Shown: in pieces, positions 57,334 through 64,000 of the stretch | Position numbering within the stretch: position 1 is the first letter of the stretch | Layout of the letters: each line of letters starts with the position of its first letter | Assembly: GCA_905236675.1 (NCBI GenBank) | Contig: CAJOND010000022.1 | Location: 1 to 64,000, forward strand | DNA length: 64,000 nt | Direction: 5' to 3' | Source: Candidatus Rifleibacteriota bacterium | GTDB taxonomy: Bacteria; Muiribacteriota; Ozemobacteria; Ozemobacterales; Ozemobacteraceae | The notes under the pieces: generated by a model | Told to the model about the DNA's origin: nothing | The model's database searches: none | What the model saw: the letters and a program-made list of their open reading frames with translations, nothing else | Translations under genes and position numbers: made by a program

Positions 57334-59179
57334 TTTTAGCCTCCTCACCCATCTGAGAATTGTAAATATCTTTATAAATGTCGCAACTCTTTAATAACTC
57401 ATCATGATTTCCACAAGCACAAATAGATCCGTTTTCCAGAATAACTATTCTATTGGCTCGTTTAACTGAAGCTATTCTTTGAGCAATAATAATTTTAGTG
57501 CTATTAGGTTTTGTTTTTGTCAAAGCTTCATAAAAATCACTTTCTGTCTTTAGGTCTAAAGCACTGGTAGAATCATCTAGAATCATAATTTCAGCAGATT
57601 TTAAAACTGCTCTTGAAATTGATATTCTCTGCCGTTGTCCACCCGACAAACTCATTCCACGTTCTGCCACTATATTGTCATAAGCATTAGGAATATCGTT
57701 AATAAACTTATCTGCTTGAGCAATTTTAGCAGATTTTTTTATTTCCTCTATTGATGCTTCAGGCTTACCCCATTTTATATTGCCAGAAATGCTGTCACTG
57801 AACAATTCAGCCTTTTGTAATACTATTGAGATTTTGTCACGCAAATCTTTGATTGGATAATCTTTAACATCAATTCCATCAACTAAAACCTGTCCGGAAT
57901 CTGCATCATAAAATCTTGGAATCAGGTTGACCAAAGATGATTTACCACAACCTGTTGCCCCCATTACTGCTATGGTTTCGCCTCTATTTATAGTTAAATT
58001 AATATTCTTTAAAATGGGTTCGTCTTCTTTGGAGTAGGCAAAGGAGACATCTTTGAATTCTACAGCATAATTATTTTTCTGGATTGCCACGCCTCTGATT
58101 GCTTCGCAATCAGCCCCCTCAGTCACTTCGTGACAGCTCCCCCACCGTTCGTGGGGGAGCATCAATTTAGTATTACTTTCGATGCTTTCTTTTGGGTTAG
58201 TATCTATTTTGGTGCCGTCGGTTAGTTCAGGCTTTATTCCAATGATTTCTTTAACACGTTTCCACGAGGTTTGCCCTCTGGTAATATTTTGAATAATAAA
58301 AACAATCATTAATACAGAATGAAGAAGCTGAGTTGTATAAGTAATCGCAGCCATAATACTTCCAGGAGTTGAAGTGCCAGCAGCAACAGCTTTGCCTCCA
58401 TTCCAAATCAAAAAAGCAATGCCCAAATACATAAAACAATTAGCTACAGGATGTAAAAAAGCGAACAATACAAGTATTTTAAACTGCTTTGCAAGTAACT
58501 CATCGTTTGCCTTTCCAAATCTAACTTTCTCGTAGAGTTCTTTAACATAGGCTTTGATTATTCGTATTCCTGCAATATCTTCTTGAAGTATGCAGTTTAT
58601 TTTATCTAGGCCTTCCTGAACAGATAGGAACAATGGTTCTACCTTTTTCATTGCCAATATCATAGAGATAAGAATAAAAGGTATTATTCCTAAAGCAATC
58701 AGCCCAAAATCCGTATTAATACGAAACATACAGTAAAGGCTACCGATAAGCAGTAAACCAGTTCGGACCATTCCTCTTACAAAAATAGAAATGAAATTTT
58801 CTACTTGGCTAATATCGTTTGTTATACGTGTTATAAGAGCTCCTGTGCCAAGTTTATCTACTTGTGAAAAAGATAATGAAAGAATCTTTCCAAAAGCGTC
58901 TTTACGCATTAAATTGCCAATATTCTGACTGCTATAATTCACTAGAATATTGTTCATTGAACCACCTAAGCAGCCAATGAAGGCGAAAAGCACCATTAGT
59001 AAACCGAGTTTTAAAATAATAGAAAAATCGCCTGTATTCTGAGTGACAAGCCCTAAAACACCTTCGTCAACAATTCGGCTCATTAAACTTGGTTGAAGTA
59101 AATCCATGGTTACTTCTAAAATCATAAACAGAGCCGCTATAATTAAATAGACTATATATTTTTTTACGTAGATAATCAT
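57326..59179 (-). CDS. ABC exporter half-transporter with degenerate Walker B and an inserted repeat
   Basis: 617 residues: six membrane helices, a linker, then an ATPase domain with Walker A GATGCGKSS (about 405), signature LSGGQ and Walker B MILDDSTS. In the Walker B an Asp stands where the catalytic Glu should be. One degenerate site is typical for heterodimeric exporters, and the partner gene follows directly. The linker between membrane and ATPase domain carries about 25 residues (LPHERWGSCHEVTEGADCEA) encoded by a G+C-rich palindromic repeat inserted in frame at 58090-58163. The insertion lies in a loop before NNYAVEFKDVSFAY, so the protein may tolerate it. The start codon is only 15 bases past the terminator of the upstream operon. 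Confidence 0.9.
   Translation of the reverse strand: MIIYVKKYIVYLIIAALFMILEVTMDLLQPSLMSRIVDEGVLGLVTQNTGDFSIILKLGLLMVLFAFIGCLGGSMNNILVNYSSQNIGNLMRKDAFGKILSLSFSQVDKLGTGALITRITNDISQVENFISIFVRGMVRTGLLLIGSLYCMFRINTDFGLIALGIIPFILISMILAMKKVEPLFLSVQEGLDKINCILQEDIAGIRIIKAYVKELYEKVRFGKANDELLAKQFKILVLFAFLHPVANCFMYLGIAFLIWNGGKAVAAGTSTPGSIMAAITYTTQLLHSVLMIVFIIQNITRGQTSWKRVKEIIGIKPELTDGTKIDTNPKESIESNTKLMLPHERWGSCHEVTEGADCEAIRGVAIQKNNYAVEFKDVSFAYSKEDEPILKNINLTINRGETIAVMGATGCGKSSLVNLIPRFYDADSGQVLVDGIDVKDYPIKDLRDKISIVLQKAELFSDSISGNIKWGKPEASIEEIKKSAKIAQADKFINDIPNAYDNIVAERGMSLSGGQRQRISISRAVLKSAEIMILDDSTSALDLKTESDFYEALTKTKPNSTKIIIAQRIASVKRANRIVILENGSICACGNHDELLKSCDIYKDIYNSQMGEEAKNG
58090..58163. repeat. Palindromic repeat inserted in frame in an ABC exporter gene
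   Basis: Three hairpins in a row: CTGATTGC-TTC-GCAATCAG (58095-58113), GTCAC-TTC-GTGAC (58122-58134) and GCTCCCCCAC-CGTTC-GTGGGGGAGC (58136-58160). The base composition contrasts sharply with the gene. The last two modules match part of the cluster in the autotransporter gene at 11843-11885. The insertion keeps the frame and adds about 25 residues. Confidence 0.85.
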
Positions 59180-59193
59180 CTTTATACAGTTTT

Positions 59194-59234
59194 ATTAATT
59201 AAAAAGCCTCTCTTAGAGAGGCTTTTTAATTAAT
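59194..59234 (-). terminator. Terminator of the sensor/TAXI-protein operon
   Basis: ATTAATTAAAAAGCCTCTC, a TTA loop and GAGAGGCTTTTTAATTAAT form a perfect 19-bp stem with T-runs. It lies 17 bases after the TAXI-protein stop codon and 15 bases before the exporter ATG, so the exporter promoter must overlap it or the exporter depends on read-through. Confidence 0.85.
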
Positions 59235-59251
59235 AAAATATTCAAATTTAA

Positions 59252-60229
59252 TTACTTCTGAGTGGCAAAATACTTAGCTGCCCCTTCATGAAGCATCGAA
59301 GCATCCAATCCTTTTAGAGCATCTTCTTTTTTTATCTCTACTTCCCTATCTTGTTCAGAAAGTATTCTAGGGTTAGAATAAAGAACATCAAGTATATCAA
59401 AAACATCATCTGATGGAAGCTGGTTTGTACAAGCCAATAAAGCTTTGAAACCCAAAGTATTTATTTCTTTACTTTGTCCCTTATAAGCATTTTTTTCTAT
59501 CTTTTCTACACAATAGTATGGGTATGATGATGTGAGCTTAGTGATAACTTCAGAAGGTATCTCTATTAATTTTATTGGAACTCTTTCAGCCAATCTTTCA
59601 ATACCATATGCAGGTGAAGCTCCTACATAATAAAGAGCATCAATATAACCATCTAGAAGAGATTCTGTAGATTTAGTAAAACGTTCAAATAACAATTCAT
59701 AATCAGTATTATTTTTTAATCCCGCTGTTTCAAGAATCTGTATAGCACCAGCGGCACTGCCACTTTCTTTTTCTCCTATAGCTATTTTTTTCCCTTTTAA
59801 ATCACGGATAGTATTGATGCCAGAATCAGCTCGAACCACTATTTGAATTTTTTCAGAATATAGCGAAGCCAAAACTTTTAAATCTGATAATGAATTACCC
59901 ACATAATTATAAGAACCTTGGTGAGCCATCCAAGCGACATCACTTTGTATCAAAGCTAAATCAATTCGTTTTTTACGTAAATACTCAACATTTGCTATTG
60001 AACCAGGAGTCGGCTCCGCAATAATAACTATTCTTTTAAGTTTTTTCCCTATAAGTCTTGCCATTGAGTTACCAAATGGATAATAGGTTCCATTAACACT
60101 AGCAGTTCCCATAGAATATATTTTCTTTATCAAGCTCATCTGATATTTAGAGTTGTCTTGAGCATAAAGAGAAAAAGAAGTAATAATAACGAAACAAAAA
60201 ACCAATATAAAACATAAATTCTTTTTCAT
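59252..60229 (-). CDS. TAXI-family TRAP-type solute-binding protein
   Basis: 325 residues from the ATG at 60229 (GGAG upstream). Residues 1-23 are a signal peptide ending SLYA. The mature protein has the TAXI family hallmark MGTASVNGTYYPFGNSMARL, followed by IRDLKGKKIAIGEKESGSAAGAIQIL. These proteins bind small acids such as glutamate or oxoglutarate for TRAP transporters or sensors. No TRAP permease is present. It starts 4 bases after the stop of a HAMP-GAF-GGDEF-like sensor, so it may be the ligand-binding partner of that sensor. A longer reading frame to 60343 is a shadow of the sensor gene. Confidence 0.88.
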   Translation of the reverse strand: MKKNLCFILVFCFVIITSFSLYAQDNSKYQMSLIKKIYSMGTASVNGTYYPFGNSMARLIGKKLKRIVIIAEPTPGSIANVEYLRKKRIDLALIQSDVAWMAHQGSYNYVGNSLSDLKVLASLYSEKIQIVVRADSGINTIRDLKGKKIAIGEKESGSAAGAIQILETAGLKNNTDYELLFERFTKSTESLLDGYIDALYYVGASPAYGIERLAERVPIKLIEIPSEVITKLTSSYPYYCVEKIEKNAYKGQSKEINTLGFKALLACTNQLPSDDVFDILDVLYSNPRILSEQDREVEIKKEDALKGLDASMLHEGAAKYFATQK

Positions 60230-60233
60230 TATT

Positions 60234-62315
60234 TTACTCCTTTGCTCTGCCAGCATGTATTGTAGTAATATTCCCTGTTTTACGGCTTTGAGACAAAGCT
60301 TCATCAGCATGTTCAAGTAAAGCCAAATAACTATCTGTTTCACTGTTGTATTGGCAAATACCTGCGCTCAAAGTAATTGAAAAGACTTTTTTATCACGTT
60401 GAATTTGATGATTTTTAGCTGTTTCCAGGAATCTGTCTGCAAACATCTTAGCTTGTTCATCAGAGGTATGAGCAAGGACTGCACAAAGCTTATTTGTATC
60501 ATATTCTGCTGGAATATCAGTAGCTCTAACTGTTTGTTTAAGAAGTTTTCCAATATCATATATAGCAGCGTCACAAGCATATTGCCCATATTTGCTATTA
60601 AGTTCGGCAAAACCATCTATTGAGAAAATTACAACTGTCAGTGGGAATCCAAAGCGTTTTGATCTCTTTATTTCGTCATCAAGACGTATATCTAAGAATT
60701 TTCTTAAATATAATTCTGTTTGTTCATTTATTACAGAAAGATCATGAAGTCTTGCATTATCTATAGACATAGCCATCTGGTCAGCTATAGCCTGAAGAAG
60801 ATCTAAATCGCTATTCGTAAAAGGCTGACTGTTTGAACGGTCAGAAAGATTTACAACGCCGATTACTTTATTTTGAATTCTAAGCGGAACGGCCACCAGT
60901 GTCTTGGGAGTTTTAGATCTATCGTCTGAATAATCTTTAAAACGATCATCTGTGAGACAATCCATACAAAGAATTGCTTCACCTGTGGAAACAACTTTAC
61001 CCGCAATACCTTCGCCAATTTTCAACTCGAATTTTACAGGTGAGGAATTTTCACCATTTGCCGATTCTTCTGGTTTGTTAGAAGAATTCTGATTGTTGTT
61101 TGATTCCTGGTTTGCAAGTCTGAAACTTTCAACAACCAAAGCCATGCGTTCGTTATTTATTAACATAATAGAACCACGTTTTGCTTTGAAAATCTCGACT
61201 ATATGTTCCAGACACAAATCTAAAGCTTTTCTACTACTAGAAGAAGTACTTATATAGTTGGTAACTTTGTAAAGAGCGTTAATTTCAGTTATTTTACGAA
61301 CAATACTTTGACTCATGCTATTAAAGCACTTGGCAAGGAAGCCTAATTCATCGTCACGTTCAATATCGACTTTTACTTCGCTAGTAGATTCTCCAAGCTG
61401 AATTGCCTTTTCTGCTACAACTGCAACTGGATTAGTTATAGAATGACTTATATAAGTTGCTAGAATGAAAGAAGCAAATGCTAAAATCAAAACAAAGTAT
61501 TTTATTTTTTTACCCATTTCTTTAGCCATTGAATAAACTTCACCAGCATCTTGAAATACGTAAATTTTCAAGCCATAATGCAATATTGGTAATGTAATAG
61601 CTATCTGAGGTGAGTTCTTATCTAATTCGGGAACTAAATTATAGGCACCGCAAGGCTGGTCTTGTAATTCAGCGATAACATTTTGCGGCAAATTAGGCTG
61701 TCCAAGGATATTTTCACCATCTTCAGTTACAAGGAAGTATCTGAAATTAGTTCCAAATGTTATCCCTTCCAATGATTTTCTCAAATGAAGAAATGAAATA
61801 GTTGCTATAATAGAGTCTGCATTTGGCGAATCTGAAGTTTTTGCCTTGATTAAAACAGCTTCTGGTTTGAAATCAAAAGAGTTTTTAGAAATTGCAAGCA
61901 TTTTCTCACTTGTAGAAATATGCTTATAAAGATCGGCTTCGCGTTTTGAATGGGCTTTTAGGTTACCGTCTGAATCAACCCAAACTATACGTTCTATGCT
62001 TTCATAAGATTGGTCTAAATGACGCATTGCCTCAACAGCCGAATCGAATTTTTCAGGTTTGATAAATCGTTCATCTTTAGCGAGATAGTTAATTAACTCA
62101 TCATAAGTTGAAACATATTGGTCTATTTCGTATTTAACCTGTTTAAAAGCATGTATATTGCCTTCTATAAGTATATCTCTAGATAAGTTTTCCAAAGATT
62201 CAAAAGCAAAAATTCCTAATAAGATAAGAGGCAGAATAGTTATTATAAAAATGCCAAGCCAAGCTCTTACTTTAATACTTTTGAAGAAATTTACTCTCTT
62301 AACACCATCTGTCAT
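60234..62315 (-). CDS. Membrane sensor: periplasmic domain, HAMP, GAF and degenerate GGDEF
   Basis: 693 residues. Helix 1 (17-39), a periplasmic region of about 230 residues with Cache-like features, helix 2 (about 270-288), HAMP (NPVAVVAEKAI ... DELGFLAK), a GAF domain (about 350-520; GEGIAGKVVSTGEAILC, VAVPLRIQNKVIGVVNL) and a C-terminal diguanylate-cyclase-like fold (about 530-690; FPLTVVIFSIDGFAELNSKY). The signature that should read GGDEF is DTNKL (about 601-605), so cyclic-di-GMP synthesis is not expected. The domain may bind a nucleotide or act as a signalling adaptor. It forms an operon with the TAXI-family binding protein downstream. Confidence 0.85.
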   Translation of the reverse strand: MTDGVKRVNFFKSIKVRAWLGIFIITILPLILLGIFAFESLENLSRDILIEGNIHAFKQVKYEIDQYVSTYDELINYLAKDERFIKPEKFDSAVEAMRHLDQSYESIERIVWVDSDGNLKAHSKREADLYKHISTSEKMLAISKNSFDFKPEAVLIKAKTSDSPNADSIIATISFLHLRKSLEGITFGTNFRYFLVTEDGENILGQPNLPQNVIAELQDQPCGAYNLVPELDKNSPQIAITLPILHYGLKIYVFQDAGEVYSMAKEMGKKIKYFVLILAFASFILATYISHSITNPVAVVAEKAIQLGESTSEVKVDIERDDELGFLAKCFNSMSQSIVRKITEINALYKVTNYISTSSSSRKALDLCLEHIVEIFKAKRGSIMLINNERMALVVESFRLANQESNNNQNSSNKPEESANGENSSPVKFELKIGEGIAGKVVSTGEAILCMDCLTDDRFKDYSDDRSKTPKTLVAVPLRIQNKVIGVVNLSDRSNSQPFTNSDLDLLQAIADQMAMSIDNARLHDLSVINEQTELYLRKFLDIRLDDEIKRSKRFGFPLTVVIFSIDGFAELNSKYGQYACDAAIYDIGKLLKQTVRATDIPAEYDTNKLCAVLAHTSDEQAKMFADRFLETAKNHQIQRDKKVFSITLSAGICQYNSETDSYLALLEHADEALSQSRKTGNITTIHAGRAKE

Positions 62316-62496
62316 TTGATTTTTCCAATTTAAATATAATTTGTAATTAGTTTAACATACTTTTTTTGTTTATACAAAGTAAGAGTTTGTTTGATTAATA
62401 AAATATTTCAAGTGCATTAGTTATAAAAACAGAAATAAACTAAAACAAATAATTAGTTTTGTCGATTTTAGGTATCAAAGTATACAAAAAAAAGGA

Positions 62497-62985
62497 TTGG
62501 CAAACAAAAAAATGAGCTTAGACCTATCATCTTTAAATGGTTCTATTTCCAGTTTTTTCAATCGTCATTTCACTTCTACAAACAATAATAACGAATCCGA
62601 TGATATTAAAACACAAATCAGAGATTATGCAAAAAACATCATTTCTAATCGGAAAAATCTATCTGACTATATAAGCAGCAGTCAAGACAGTTTTGAAAAC
62701 TTATCAGATACTAATGTTAATTCATCTCTTCTTTCGGCTGTTTCCAAAATGAAAAATACTTCATCAATGTCTGCTATAGAAAAATATAAGTATATGATGG
62801 AACAAGCCAATAATTCAGATAGAATCGATACAACAGAACCTGATGCAGAAAAGCTTCTTAGCAAATCAGAACAGATTATTCAAAAAGCTTTAACACAAGG
62901 AATCAGTGTATCTGATACTGTCAATCTCAGCAAAGCTTTAACAGCAAAACAGGTAGCTTTATCAAGATTAGATATGCTTGGTTAA
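62497..62985 (+). CDS. Small Ser/Asn-rich helical protein of unknown function
   Basis: Up to 162 residues, of no family I recognise. It has no signal peptide or membrane helix. Residues 1-80 are rich in Ser and Asn (SSLNGSISSFFNRHFTSTNN); the rest is helical (SAMSAIEKYKYMMEQANNS, EKLLSKSEQIIQKALTQGIS). The start is uncertain. A TTG at 62497 is very close to AAGGA, and an ATG at 62512 has AAGGA about 14 bases upstream; I list the longer form. Codon use and length suggest a real gene. It precedes the aminopeptidase gene on the same strand, 76 bases away. Confidence 0.55.
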   Translation: MANKKMSLDLSSLNGSISSFFNRHFTSTNNNNESDDIKTQIRDYAKNIISNRKNLSDYISSSQDSFENLSDTNVNSSLLSAVSKMKNTSSMSAIEKYKYMMEQANNSDRIDTTEPDAEKLLSKSEQIIQKALTQGISVSDTVNLSKALTAKQVALSRLDMLG

Positions 62986-63061
62986 GAAATAACTTGCATA
63001 TTTTTTTCAATTAAATAAATTACCACTTGAAGTATATCTAAAATTTTGTGAGGGAATAATT

Positions 63062-64000
63062 ATGCCTCATCCTGATAAAATATATGGTCAACAGCTTGTA
63101 GATTTCTGCTATGAGAGTCCAACAGCATTTCATGCCGTTGCTTCATCAATAAAAATATTAGAAGCCAATGGCTTTAAACCTTTAAATGAAGCAGAAGACT
63201 GGCAATTAGAACGGAATGGGAAATACTATTTTGTTCGTAATGATTCTGCTTTAATGGCCTTTATAGTAGGATCAAAAAATATTTTTGAATCTGGTTTTAA
63301 AATAGTTGGTGCTCATAACGATTCACCTGGTTTCCGTATCAAACCCACCCCTGAATGGGTAAGTAAAGACCACTATTTACGTCTTAACACGGAAGTATAT
63401 GGCGGTCCCATACTTAGCACCTGGTTTGATAGACCACTAGCAATTGCAGGTCGTGTGACATGCAAAAGTGGCAATATCTATAAGCCCAAGGAACGCTTAA
63501 TTAATATAAACAAACCTCTTGCCATTATTCCAAATATGGCTATTCATCTAAATCCAAATCTAAATAATGGTTATGTTTACGACAAACAAATTGATACACT
63601 TCCATTCGTTGGCCAGGTTAATGCAAAATTTGAAGGCAAAGGTTATCTTCACGGTCTATTAACTGTTGAATTGGTTGTAGATTACGATGATATTTTAGAT
63701 TATGATCTTTTCCTATATGAATATCAGAAAGGTTGTCTAATAGGTCCGGACAATGAATATATCTCTTCTAGCCGAATAGACAATTTACAATCTGTATTTG
63801 CTGCTGTAAATGCCATTTGTCAGACAGACAAACCAGAATCTACATGTGTAATAGCCTGCTTTGATAATGAAGAAGTAGGAAGTTCAAGTAGAATGGGAGC
63901 TGATTCTACTATTTTATCAGATTTACTTGAACGTATTGTTCTTACTTTTGGTGGAAAACGCAAAGATTATTTGAGAGCCTTAGCTTCTTCTTTTCTAATT
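63062..64000 (+). CDS. M18-family aminopeptidase, 5' part (runs off the window)
   Basis: The first 313 codons of an M18 metallo-aminopeptidase. They start at an ATG preceded by GAGGG. Metal ligands of the family are visible: His85 and Asp87 in GAHNDSPG, and the paired acids in CFDNEEVGSSSRMGADS (near 268-272). GGPILSTWFDRPLAIAGRV is also typical. These dodecameric cytoplasmic enzymes remove acidic or neutral N-terminal residues from peptides with two zinc or cobalt ions. The remaining ~110-120 residues, with the last His ligand, lie beyond position 64000. Confidence 0.9.
   Translation, partial: MPHPDKIYGQQLVDFCYESPTAFHAVASSIKILEANGFKPLNEAEDWQLERNGKYYFVRNDSALMAFIVGSKNIFESGFKIVGAHNDSPGFRIKPTPEWVSKDHYLRLNTEVYGGPILSTWFDRPLAIAGRVTCKSGNIYKPKERLININKPLAIIPNMAIHLNPNLNNGYVYDKQIDTLPFVGQVNAKFEGKGYLHGLLTVELVVDYDDILDYDLFLYEYQKGCLIGPDNEYISSSRIDNLQSVFAAVNAICQTDKPESTCVIACFDNEEVGSSSRMGADSTILSDLLERIVLTFGGKRKDYLRALASSFLI

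Noticed and set aside
1..64000. tRNA, rRNA, CRISPR arrays and known toxin-antitoxin or defence modules
   Set aside because: I looked for cloverleaf ends, regularly spaced repeats and paired small genes by eye and found none that I could support; a dedicated search could still find weak cases.

Overview
This is an A+T-rich bacterial chromosome segment from a Gram-negative (diderm) organism. The evidence for an outer membrane is an S8-protease autotransporter with a C-terminal barrel and a remnant of an SLH-domain porin. There are also pseudopilin genes, Hfq, and many sensors with periplasmic domains. I cannot name the species. The mix of giant cyclase receptors, SLH porin, a DUF2225-like secreted protein, pseudopilins and a TAXI binding protein suggests a deep-branching phylum such as Riflebacteria or Elusimicrobia, but that is inference. 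No rRNA, tRNA, CRISPR array or complete insertion sequence was seen.

Layout. 1-664 is a gene-free stretch full of hairpins and repeat fragments. 665-3388 holds a Tat-type iron-sulfur flavoprotein, a YARHG-domain exported protein and a small PLD-family protein. 3581-5351 is a decayed junction where a YhfC-type membrane protease and an SLH porin, both missing their N-termini, meet head to head. 5381-8296 is a one-module NRPS (A-T-C). 8487-10354 holds a truncated copy of the autotransporter and a broken ABC1/UbiB-family kinase. 10355-14454 has repeats and the full-length autotransporter, which is split by a cluster of G+C-rich palindromes. 14575-16884 is a secreted zinc-ribbon/TPR-like protein. 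16953-21760 is a four-gene operon: membrane protein, branched-chain-type binding protein, beta-propeller and ligA. 21872-25465 is a pseudopilin operon. 25477-26090 contains a candidate sigma-54-driven small RNA beside hfq. 26811-28304 is a CobA-HemD fusion.

28365-53879 is the outstanding region. It is a same-strand block of about 25.5 kb in which one small zinc-ribbon membrane protein is followed by four tandem paralogues of about 2,000-2,100 residues. Each paralogue has two copies of (periplasmic sensor - membrane - periplasmic sensor - membrane - HAMP - class III cyclase domain). The first cyclase domain of each keeps both metal-binding Asp but has lost the transition-state Asn and Arg. The second has lost the first metal Asp but keeps Lys, Asp, Asn and Arg. 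One composite site per chain is therefore predicted, as in the C1/C2 arrangement of animal membrane adenylyl cyclases. The third paralogue carries a frameshift.

54061-64000 carries glutaminase, a holin-like membrane protein, a heterodimeric ABC exporter (one half with a palindromic repeat inserted in frame), a TAXI-type binding protein paired with a HAMP-GAF-degenerate GGDEF sensor, a small unknown protein, and the start of an M18 aminopeptidase that runs off the end.

Three themes run through the window: cyclic-nucleotide and surface signalling, spread of small palindromic repeats into genes, and gene decay by short tandem duplications and frameshifts.
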